Below, piece after piece: positions 56,205 through 64,000 of a stretch of 64,000 nucleotides of DNA. Numbering within the stretch: the stretch's first letter is position 1; each line of letters begins with the position of its first letter. Below the pieces are notes generated by a model, which worked only from the letters and a program-made list of their open reading frames with translations, ran no database searches and had not been told where the DNA came from. Source of the DNA: Flavobacteriaceae bacterium (GTDB taxonomy: Bacteria; Bacteroidota; Bacteroidia; Flavobacteriales; Flavobacteriaceae); NCBI GenBank assembly GCA_013373385.1, contig JABXHX010000025.1, forward strand, positions 1 through 64,000, in the 5' to 3' direction. The position numbers and the translations under genes are program-made.

Positions 56205-57272
56205 TTGAAACAGATAGAAGATAAAATTAACCAAGCATATACAAACCAACTTCCGTTTGTAGTTTACAATAAGCCAAAAGAAGAGAAGGTAGTTGGACTT
56301 TTTCAAAAAGACAGTCAGTTGCATACGCTAACAACTAATTTTAATAAAAGTGGATTTGTTTTTGCGCCGTTTACTTCTGATAGAGAAACAATTATTTTTC
56401 CATTAGAAACGTCAGTAGTAATTGAAGAATCTTATGCTAAAAAAGCACTTAGTTTAAAAGAGGCTAGCGCAGAAGATAGTCAGCAAGCAAAAAAAAAACA
56501 TATTGCATTAATTACGAAAGCCATTAATGCAATTGCTACTGGTAATTTTGAGAAGGTAGTACTTTCTAGAAAAGTAGTAAAAGAAATTGAAACAATTGAT
56601 ATTGTAGAAGTATATCAAAAGCTGTTGAACACATATCCTAATGCATTTGTGTATGTGTGGTATCATCCAAGTGTTGGTTTGTGGTTTGGTGCAACTCCAG
56701 AGACATTACTTAATATTAAAAACTATACTTTTACAACCATGGCTTTGGCAGGTACGCAATTGTATATTGAAAACACCAAAGCTGTATGGCAGCCAAAAGA
56801 ACTACAAGAACAAGAGTTTGTTACTGAATATATTGTTCAAAAATTATCGCAGTTTGCAAAAGACATTCAACTTTCTGAAACTACTACGGTAAAAGCAGGT
56901 TCTTTATTACACTTAAAAACTGATATTTCAGCAAGATTAGATACTGCAAAAAATGACAGTTTGTACGCTTTGATAACTACATTGCATCCAACTCCAGCTG
57001 TTTGTGGCTTACCAAAAGAAATTACAAAACAGTTTATTTTAGAGAATGAAAATTACAATCGTTCTTATTATACCGGTTTTTTAGGTGAGCTAAATATGTG
57101 TAATGGTCAAAAAAGAAACTCGTCACATCTGTTTGTTAATTTACGTTGTATGGAGTTTAAAGATAATAGCGCTTTTATTTATGTCGGTGGAGGAATTACC
57201 AAAGACAGTGTTGCAGAAAAAGAATATCAAGAAACTGTTTCTAAAAGTAAGATTATGCTAAAAGTATTGTAA
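56205..57272 (+). CDS. menF: isochorismate synthase (TTG start)
   Basis: 355 aa chorismate-binding; GNFEKVVLSRK, FGATPETLL, HPTPAVCGLPKE, RSYYTGFLGEL, YVGGGIT. Confidence 0.9.
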   Translation: MKQIEDKINQAYTNQLPFVVYNKPKEEKVVGLFQKDSQLHTLTTNFNKSGFVFAPFTSDRETIIFPLETSVVIEESYAKKALSLKEASAEDSQQAKKKHIALITKAINAIATGNFEKVVLSRKVVKEIETIDIVEVYQKLLNTYPNAFVYVWYHPSVGLWFGATPETLLNIKNYTFTTMALAGTQLYIENTKAVWQPKELQEQEFVTEYIVQKLSQFAKDIQLSETTTVKAGSLLHLKTDISARLDTAKNDSLYALITTLHPTPAVCGLPKEITKQFILENENYNRSYYTGFLGELNMCNGQKRNSSHLFVNLRCMEFKDNSAFIYVGGGITKDSVAEKEYQETVSKSKIMLKVL

Positions 57273-57274
57273 AA

Positions 57275-57308
57275 TAAAATCGCCATCAACTTTTGATGGC
57301 GATTTTTG
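57275..57308. terminator. intrinsic terminator
   Basis: AAAATCGCCATCAA-CTT-TTGATGGCGATTTTT. Confidence 0.85.
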
Positions 57309-57329
57309 TGAGAATTATTTGAATTAAAA

Positions 57330-57689
57330 TCAGATGTCATCAAACGAAACATCTGTAAAGCTTTCTGTGGTTGCATTTTCGGTAGCAACATCTTCCTTTT
57401 TATAATCTTTTTGGTGTCTTTCACTAATTACTTCTTCTCCTTTTTCATTAACAATAAAATCTGTTGCGGCTTTTAGCATTTCGTTAAACTCAGAAAAATC
57501 TTCTTTGTAAAGATAAATTTTGTGTTTTTGATAATGAAAAGAACCATCATCATGTGTAAACTTTTTACTTTCTGTAATCGTCAAATAATAATCATCTGCT
57601 TTTGTAGATCTAACATCAAAAAAGTATGTTCTTCTTCCTGCTCTCAACACTTGAGAAAAAATCTCTTCTTGTTCTACTCTCTCTGCCAT
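57330..57689 (-). CDS. DUF3276 (PUR-domain) family protein
   Basis: start at MAERVEQEEIFSQVLRAGRRTYFFDVRSTKADDYYLTITESKK. Confidence 0.85.
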   Translation of the reverse strand: MAERVEQEEIFSQVLRAGRRTYFFDVRSTKADDYYLTITESKKFTHDDGSFHYQKHKIYLYKEDFSEFNEMLKAATDFIVNEKGEEVISERHQKDYKKEDVATENATTESFTDVSFDDI

Positions 57690-57768
57690 AATAATTAAAA
57701 ATAAGTTATTTTTTAGTTTTTGTTTGCTGAACAAATCTAAAAAAATATTTTACTTATTCAACAAATCA

Positions 57769-59523
57769 TTAACTTTCTTTTTCTAAAAGTTGCTGCTCAT
57801 ACAGTTCTTTATAATAGCCCTGTTTTGTTATTAATTGATTATGAGTACCTTGTTGTACAATGCTTCCATTGTTTAATACAATAATTTTGTCGGCATTTTT
57901 TGCCGAAGAAACACGATGGCTAATAATAAATGTTGTTTTTTGCTTAGAAACTCTTTCTAGATTCGACAAAATTTGCTCTTCTGTTTCTGTATCTACTGCT
58001 GATAAGCAATCATCAAAAATTAAAATCTTTGGATTCTTAATAATAGCTCTAGCAATAGATACGCGTTGTTTTTGCCCGCCAGAGAGTGTAACACCTCTTT
58101 CTCCAAGTACAGTGGCATACTTGTCTTTAAAGTCGATAATATTATCGTGAATTACTGCATTTTTTGCAGCGGTAATAATTTCTTGTTTACTAGCATCTTG
58201 TTTTCCAAACTTTATATTACTCTCTATGGTATCAGAAAATAAAAAAGGGTCTTGAGGTACAAATCCAATTTGATTTCTAACATCGATTAAATTCATTTCT
58301 TTAATAGGTGTGTCGTCTATTAAAACTGTGCCAGTAGTAGTGTCGTATAGTCTAGAAATTAAATTGATAATAGAAGATTTTCCCGAGCCCGTTTTTCCTA
58401 AAATAGCAATGGTTTCACCATTATTAACTTTAAAGTTAATATTTTTTAATGCTGTAATATTTGTGTCTTCGTAAGTTAAACTTACATTGTTAAACTCAAT
58501 TGTGCCTTCAATTTCTGTGCGGTTTGTTTGTGTGTTTTTTATTTCTGGTACCTGTTGTAAAAACTCATTGATTCGTTGTTGAGAAGCTTCTGCTTGTTGT
58601 ACCATAGAAGTAACCCAACCCACAATTGCCACTGGCCAGGTTAAAATGTTTACATATAAAATAAACTCAGCAATTACTCCAATCGGTATTTCGCCAGCTA
58701 TATATTGTTTTCCTCCTATGTAAATTACAAGTAAATTACTGGCGCCAATTAGCAAGACCATTAAAGGAAAAAAGATAGCTTGTACTTTATAGAGGTCAAT
58801 GTTTTTTTCTTTACTATCATTGGCTAAAACGTCAAAATTGTTGATAATAGATTTCTCAATTCCGTATGACTTTACGACGTTGATCCCAGAAAAAAACTCT
58901 TGATTAAACGTTGTTAGTTTAGATAAATATTGCTGTACAATGGTGCTTTTTTTATTGATGGTTTTACTGAGAATAAAAATAGAAACCGATAAGATAGGGA
59001 ACGGAATCAAAGTATACGCTGTAAGTTTTGCATCTATGGTAAACATTTGGTAAAAGCCAACAGCAAATAATACAAGCATATTCATACTGTACATAATTGC
59101 GGGACCAAAATACATACGTACTTTAGAAACATCTTCACTAATTCTATTCATCAAGTCTCCCGTTCTATTTTTTTTGTAAAAGTTTACAGAGAGTCGTTGG
59201 TACTGTTGATAGATTTCGTTTTTTAAATCAAACTCAATCAATCTTGATGTAACAATAATGGTTTGACGCATTAAAAAAGTAAAAAAACCAGCCACCAAGG
59301 TTACACCAATAATTAGTAAAACATTCATTAAAAGTTGTTGCTTTACATCATCTGTATTGGTAAGTATTCCTTTTCTATATTCATCTACAACGTTAAAAGA
59401 ATCACCAATGATTCTTGGAATTTTTAAAGATAAAATTTTAGAAAGTACTGTAATAATAATGCCTATTATTAACCTGTATTTGTATTTTAAAAAGTACTTG
59501 TTTAAGTATTGTAATGCTTTCAT
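57769..59523 (-). CDS. ABC transporter, fused permease/ATP-binding exporter
   Basis: 584 aa; TM domain + GKTGSGKSSIINLISRLYD, LSGGQKQRVSIARAIIKNPKILIFDDCLSAVD. Confidence 0.95.
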   Translation of the reverse strand: MKALQYLNKYFLKYKYRLIIGIIITVLSKILSLKIPRIIGDSFNVVDEYRKGILTNTDDVKQQLLMNVLLIIGVTLVAGFFTFLMRQTIIVTSRLIEFDLKNEIYQQYQRLSVNFYKKNRTGDLMNRISEDVSKVRMYFGPAIMYSMNMLVLFAVGFYQMFTIDAKLTAYTLIPFPILSVSIFILSKTINKKSTIVQQYLSKLTTFNQEFFSGINVVKSYGIEKSIINNFDVLANDSKEKNIDLYKVQAIFFPLMVLLIGASNLLVIYIGGKQYIAGEIPIGVIAEFILYVNILTWPVAIVGWVTSMVQQAEASQQRINEFLQQVPEIKNTQTNRTEIEGTIEFNNVSLTYEDTNITALKNINFKVNNGETIAILGKTGSGKSSIINLISRLYDTTTGTVLIDDTPIKEMNLIDVRNQIGFVPQDPFLFSDTIESNIKFGKQDASKQEIITAAKNAVIHDNIIDFKDKYATVLGERGVTLSGGQKQRVSIARAIIKNPKILIFDDCLSAVDTETEEQILSNLERVSKQKTTFIISHRVSSAKNADKIIVLNNGSIVQQGTHNQLITKQGYYKELYEQQLLEKES

Positions 59524-59610
59524 TGATATCTCAAAACTACTAATTATTGAAACGTGTAGCTTTTTTTTGTTATTGTTTTCTTAACAATATTATAATTTGA
59601 TATTGTTTTT

Positions 59611-59641
59611 TTTGAAATGATTTGTTAATATCATATTTTTG
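59611..59641 (+). promoter_or_regulatory. Bacteroidota promoter: TTTG-N19-TATTTTTG upstream of leucine dehydrogenase
   Basis: TTTG at 59611..59614 and TAnnTTTG at 59634..59641 with exact 19-nt spacer. Confidence 0.65.
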
Positions 59642-59690
59642 CAGCATAATTTTTAAGAAATATTAAATAACCTCTTTTTAATCATATAAA

Positions 59691-60791
59691 ATGACAACAA
59701 ATATATTAGATGCAAAAGATTTAAAAAACGATCCAGTATTTGGACAAATTTCTTTTGATAAACACGAGCAGATCGTTTTTTGCAACGACGAAGATACAGG
59801 TTTAAAAGCAATTATTGGAATTCATAATACAGTTTTAGGTCCGGCACTAGGTGGAACAAGAATGTGGACTTATAAAACAGAATGGGATGCACTGAATGAT
59901 GTATTGCGTTTGTCAAGAGGAATGACCTATAAGTCTGCTATAACAGGATTAAATCTTGGAGGAGGTAAAGCAGTAATTATTGGAGATGCAAAGACTCAAA
60001 AAAACGATGATTTAATGCGTCGTTTTGGACAATTTGTAGATTCTTTAAGTGGTAAATATATCACAGCAGAAGATGTGGGTATGGAAACTCGTGACATGGA
60101 TGTAATTAAAGAAGTTACGCCACATGTTACTGGTATTTCAGAAAGTAAAGGAGGAGCTGGTAATCCATCGCCAATTACAGCCTATGGTGTGTATATGGGA
60201 ATGAAAGCCGCTGCAAAATACCAATTTGGCACAGATAATTTAGATGGAAAAACAGTGTTGGTACAAGGTGTTGGTCATGTGGGTGAGACTTTAGTGAAAC
60301 ACATTACTGAAGAAGGCGCAAAGGTTGTTATCAACGATATCAACGAAACACGTTTAGAAGAGTTAAGTAAAAAATACAATGCAAACGTTGTATTAGGAAA
60401 CGATATTTACGGATTAGACATAGATATTTACGCTCCTTGCGCTTTAGGTGCTACAATTAATGACGATACGATTCATCAATTAAAAGCTAAGGTAATTGCA
60501 GGTGCAGCAAACAACCAGTTGGCAGATGAAGTAAAACACGGTAGATTGTTAAAAGAAAAAGGAATTGCTTATGCTCCAGATTTTTTAATTAACGCTGGCG
60601 GTATTATCAATGTTTATGCTGAGTTAGAAGGTTATGGTAAAGATGAAATCATTAAAAAAACAGAAAATATTTACAATACAACCTTAGATATTTTTAGCCT
60701 ATCAGAAAAAGAAAATATTACAACCCACAGAGCAGCATTTAATATTGCGCAGCATAGAATTGATACTCGTAAAAAAGAACAAAACAAGTAA
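59691..60791 (+). CDS. leucine dehydrogenase (Glu/Leu/Phe/Val dehydrogenase family)
   Basis: 366 aa; LGPALGGTRMW, GMTYKSAITGLNLGGGKAVI, VLVQGVGHVGETLVKH, YAPCALGATIND. Confidence 0.95.
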   Translation: MTTNILDAKDLKNDPVFGQISFDKHEQIVFCNDEDTGLKAIIGIHNTVLGPALGGTRMWTYKTEWDALNDVLRLSRGMTYKSAITGLNLGGGKAVIIGDAKTQKNDDLMRRFGQFVDSLSGKYITAEDVGMETRDMDVIKEVTPHVTGISESKGGAGNPSPITAYGVYMGMKAAAKYQFGTDNLDGKTVLVQGVGHVGETLVKHITEEGAKVVINDINETRLEELSKKYNANVVLGNDIYGLDIDIYAPCALGATINDDTIHQLKAKVIAGAANNQLADEVKHGRLLKEKGIAYAPDFLINAGGIINVYAELEGYGKDEIIKKTENIYNTTLDIFSLSEKENITTHRAAFNIAQHRIDTRKKEQNK

Positions 60792-60810
60792 AACAATTCA
60801 ATAAAAATTA

Positions 60811-60818
60811 TATTTTTG
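60811..60818 (+). promoter_or_regulatory. -7 element TATTTTTG upstream of nusB
   Basis: TAnnTTTG; lies before internal start 60870. Confidence 0.45.
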
Positions 60819-60869
60819 CAGAGCGTTAGAAATAATCTATCGCTCTTTTTTTTAAATAAGTTCTTTAGA

Positions 60870-61808
60870 ATGATTAATAGAAGACATATCAGAGTCAAAG
60901 TAATGCAGTCGGTCTATGCAATGATAACATCAAAAGCAGACGACATTGTAAAAGAAGAAAAGTTTCTAAAACACAGCATAAAAAAGTTACTAGATTTATA
61001 TGTGTTGCAGCTTCAAGTTTTAGTAGAAGTACAAAAATTAGCAAAGCAAAAAATTGAGGTCTCTAAGAAAAAGCACCTTGCTACTAAAGAAGATTTACAT
61101 CCTAATACCAGATTTATAGACAATCAAGTTATAGTAAATATAGCCAACAGCCAGTCTGTATCTTTATATATAGAAAAGCATAAGTTAACTAATTGGGACT
61201 TAGATGATGAATACATTAAAATTGTTTGGCAAAAACTAGAAAAGAGCAATTTGTATAAATTTTATATGAATGCTAATGAGACTTCTTTTAAGAATGACAA
61301 AGATTTTGTATCAGACTTTTTTAAAGAGTTTATTGCTCCAGAAAATAAATTGGCAGAGTATTACGAAGATCAAACCATTAGTTGGTTAGATGACATTCCT
61401 TTTGTAAATACTTGGGTAGTTAGAACCTTAAGTAAGGTTAAAAAAGATAAAACAATCAGCTTAGGTAGGTTGTATAAAGATGAAGATGATGAGCAATTTG
61501 TATCAGACTTGTTTCGAAAAGTAATGTTACATCATACTTCTTTTGAAGAAGATATCAGCAGCAAAACACCTAATTGGGAGGCAGAAAGAATTGCAGATAT
61601 AGATATGATTCTAATTAAAATGGCAATTTGTGAGTTTTTGCATTTCCCATCAATTCCTGTTCGAGTAACAATCAATGAATATATAGAAATATCTAAAGAT
61701 TACTCAACTAATAAAAGTGGTTATTTTATCAACGGAGTGTTAGATAAAATTTCAAAAGAATATGAAAAAGATAAAAGACTTCATAAAATAGGTAGAGGAT
61801 TGTTATAA
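60870..61808 (+). CDS. nusB: transcription antitermination factor NusB
   Basis: start MINRRHIRVKVMQSVYAM; C-terminal NusB fold (EAERIADIDMILIKMAICEFLHFPSIPVRVTINEYIEISKDYSTNKSGYFINGVLDKI). Confidence 0.93.
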   Translation: MINRRHIRVKVMQSVYAMITSKADDIVKEEKFLKHSIKKLLDLYVLQLQVLVEVQKLAKQKIEVSKKKHLATKEDLHPNTRFIDNQVIVNIANSQSVSLYIEKHKLTNWDLDDEYIKIVWQKLEKSNLYKFYMNANETSFKNDKDFVSDFFKEFIAPENKLAEYYEDQTISWLDDIPFVNTWVVRTLSKVKKDKTISLGRLYKDEDDEQFVSDLFRKVMLHHTSFEEDISSKTPNWEAERIADIDMILIKMAICEFLHFPSIPVRVTINEYIEISKDYSTNKSGYFINGVLDKISKEYEKDKRLHKIGRGLL

Positions 61809-61837
61809 ATTATTATTTTTACTAAAATTTTAAAATC

Positions 61838-62305
61838 ATGAAGAAAATTATTGTATTTAGCCTTTTAATCTCTTTAGGATTATTAACATCATGTGGTAAT
61901 GGTAATGCCGCAGCAAAAGTTGATAGAGCCAAATTAGAAGAAGCAAGAAAAAGAGATAACGATATTAATAAAGGAGCTCCTGTAATTAAGTTTGATAAAA
62001 CAGTACATGATTTTGGAACTGTTACAGACGGAGAAGTTATTAAAACAACATTTAAACTAACCAACGTTGGTAAATCTGATTTAGTAATTACAGATGCTAA
62101 AACTACCTGTGGTTGTACCGTGCCATCATGGCCAAAAAACAAACCTATTAAACCGGGTGAATCTACAGAGATTTCTGTAGAGTTTAATACTGCTGGTAAA
62201 GGAGGAGGTAGACAATCTAAAGATGTGACTTTATTTACCAATACAGCAATTGGAAGAGAAGTGCTAAAGTTAAAGGGAGTAGTAAACAGAAAAACAAATA
62301 TATAA
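61838..62305 (+). CDS. DUF1573 domain-containing lipoprotein
   Basis: 155 aa; LLTSCGN lipobox; VHDFGTVTDGEVIKTTFKLTNVGKSDLVITDAKTTCGCTVPSWPK. Confidence 0.93.
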   Translation: MKKIIVFSLLISLGLLTSCGNGNAAAKVDRAKLEEARKRDNDINKGAPVIKFDKTVHDFGTVTDGEVIKTTFKLTNVGKSDLVITDAKTTCGCTVPSWPKNKPIKPGESTEISVEFNTAGKGGGRQSKDVTLFTNTAIGREVLKLKGVVNRKTNI

Positions 62306-62315
62306 AAAGCAAAAA

Positions 62316-62627
62316 ATGATGTTTTTACAAACGGGAACAAGTGGTTTAGGTAGTATGTTGCCTTTTTTGGCAATGATAGTGGTTATCTATTTTTTTATGA
62401 TAAGACCACAAATGAATAAACAAAAGAAAGAAAAAAAGTTTCAAGCAGAGATTAAGAAAGGGACACGTGTTATTACCTCAAGTGGTATTCATGGAAAAAT
62501 AGTTGAGTTAAATGATAGCGATAATACTATAACTATTGAAACTGGTGCAGGAAAAATTAAATTTGAGAGAGCTGCTATTTCAATGGATCTAACCAATAAG
62601 CTAAATGCTCCTGTAGCAAAAAAATAA
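62316..62627 (+). CDS. yajC: preprotein translocase subunit YajC
   Basis: 103 aa; FLAMIVVIYFFMIRPQMNKQKKEKKFQAEIKKGTRVITSSGIHGKI. Confidence 0.96.
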   Translation: MMFLQTGTSGLGSMLPFLAMIVVIYFFMIRPQMNKQKKEKKFQAEIKKGTRVITSSGIHGKIVELNDSDNTITIETGAGKIKFERAAISMDLTNKLNAPVAKK

Positions 62628-62647
62628 TAGCAAAAGCTAAATAAAAT

Positions 62648-62677
62648 TAAAAGAGAGCATTATGCTCTCTTTTTTAT
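62648..62677 (+). terminator. intrinsic terminator after yajC
   Basis: AAAAGAGAGCATTATGCTCTCTTTTTT. Confidence 0.8.
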
Positions 62678-62713
62678 TGAGTAAATTTACAACAGTATTC
62701 AATTACTATTTGT

Positions 62714-63655
62714 ATGCATAAAGCTAAAAAACAACCTAAAATTTCAAAATCATTTGTGATAGCAATTGGTATTGCGGTGTTTTTCTGGTTGCTTACAAAG
62801 CTGTCTAAAGAATACCAAACAATTGTTTCTTTTTCTGTAGATTATGTCAATGTTCCGTTTGATAAAAGTGTGCAGAAAGCTCCTGTAAAAGCTATAGATG
62901 TGCAATTAAAAGCGACAGGCTTTAAATTGTTTAGTTTGCAATTGAGGAAGAAAAAAATTCAACTAGACGCTTCAAGATTAATAAGAAAATCAAGTACAGA
63001 ATATTATTTTTTATTAAACAATCAAAAGATAGATATTCAGCATCAAATTTCAAACAACTATGCTATAAACGGTATTGTACAGGATACGGTTTATGTTAGT
63101 TTAGATCAATTAAAATCTAAAAAGGTTCCAGTAAAAGGTAACTTTGATTTGAGCTTTAAATCGGGCTATCAGTTAACAAAATCAATTTCTATACAACCCG
63201 ATTCTGTATTAATTTCTGGACCGGCATCAGAAATAAATAAAATACAAGAACTAGAGTTGGAAAAGTTAGCTTTATCAGAAGTTTCTGAATCGTTTACACA
63301 ACAGCTATTATTTAAAAAAACATCAAATTTAGTTAAGTATACGGTTAAAGAAGTTAAAATTATTGGAGAGGTAGATCGTTTTACAGAAGGTGTTTTAGAT
63401 GTGCCGTTTACAATTATAAATCTACCAGAAAAGACTCAAGTAAATACGTTTCCTAAAGCAGTTAAAATAGTATACCAAGTAGGGATATCTAATTTTAACA
63501 AGGTAAATGTAAATTCTTTTAGAGTAGTTTGCGATTATAAAACTTCGTTAGAAAGTAAATTAAACTATTTATTGCCAAAGGTAATTCAGAAACCATCCTT
63601 TGTTACTTCTGTTAGAATAAGGCCAAGTAAAATTGAATTTTTAATACAAAAATAA
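62714..63655 (+). CDS. YbbR/CdaR-like domain protein
   Basis: 313 aa; N-terminal TM, repeated beta-rich VDVQLKATGFKLF / KVPVKGNFDLSFKSGYQL segments; position between yajC and coaE. Confidence 0.75.
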   Translation: MHKAKKQPKISKSFVIAIGIAVFFWLLTKLSKEYQTIVSFSVDYVNVPFDKSVQKAPVKAIDVQLKATGFKLFSLQLRKKKIQLDASRLIRKSSTEYYFLLNNQKIDIQHQISNNYAINGIVQDTVYVSLDQLKSKKVPVKGNFDLSFKSGYQLTKSISIQPDSVLISGPASEINKIQELELEKLALSEVSESFTQQLLFKKTSNLVKYTVKEVKIIGEVDRFTEGVLDVPFTIINLPEKTQVNTFPKAVKIVYQVGISNFNKVNVNSFRVVCDYKTSLESKLNYLLPKVIQKPSFVTSVRIRPSKIEFLIQK

Positions 63656-64000
63656 TGGTAGTTGGTTTAACAGGAGGTATTGGTAGTGGAAAAACAACGG
63701 TCGCTAACTTGTTTAATAAAATTGCAAATATAGCCATTTACTTAGCAGATAAAGAAGCTAAAGAATTAATGACCAAGTCTACCATCATCAAGGCACAATT
63801 AATAACTAGATTTGGTACAGAATGTTACATAAACAATCAGTTAAATAGAGCATATATTGCAAGTCTTGTTTTCTCTAACCCAGAAAAGCTCAAACAGCTA
63901 AACGCAATTGTACATCCAGAAGTAAACAAACACTTCAAGGCATTTGTTGCAGCAAACAGGCATAAAGATTATATTCTTTACGAAAACGCCATTCTTTTTG
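63655..64000 (+). CDS. coaE: dephospho-CoA kinase, N-terminal part (truncated by window end)
   Basis: MVVGLTGGIGSGKTTVANLFNKI; start overlaps upstream stop (TAATG). Confidence 0.95.
   Translation, partial: MVVGLTGGIGSGKTTVANLFNKIANIAIYLADKEAKELMTKSTIIKAQLITRFGTECYINNQLNRAYIASLVFSNPEKLKQLNAIVHPEVNKHFKAFVAANRHKDYILYENAILF

Noticed and set aside
61822-62373. 183-aa minus-strand ORF
   Set aside because: Antisense to DUF1573/yajC, both clearly real; composition is typical of a mirrored frame.

Overview
64 kb of AT-rich chromosomal DNA from a Bacteroidota bacterium, most likely a flavobacterium. Supporting signs are TAnnTTTG-type -7 promoter elements, a T9SS type B C-terminal domain, DUF6090/DUF5916/DUF3276 proteins, a PyrC-like pseudoenzyme and BatA-like proteins. 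No rRNA, tRNA, CRISPR array, prophage or complete transposon was recognised. The window starts inside valS and ends inside coaE. Most content is core or house-keeping: valS, prfC, uvrB, sucC, nhaA, idi, queD-like, nusB, yajC, leucine dehydrogenase and isochorismate synthase. Items most worth a second look: (1) a kdnA-kdsB-HAD-kdnB locus predicting 8-amino-Kdo (Kdo8N) LPS sugar synthesis; (2) a YdiJ-type FAD/Fe-S dehydrogenase + Lrp/AsnC regulator + DUF1338 locus, consistent with a 2-oxoadipate -> D-2-hydroxyglutarate -> 2-oxoglutarate module; (3) a palindromic repeat-like sequence apparently inserted in frame inside the YdiJ-like gene; (4) a tightly coupled DUF6090 - lipoprotein cyclophilin - DUF6090 - 33-aa membrane peptide operon; (5) a dihydroorotase homologue that has lost metal-binding histidines; (6) an outer-membrane barrel with a triplicated Gly-rich module. 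All assignments are by reading motifs and translations; no database search was run.
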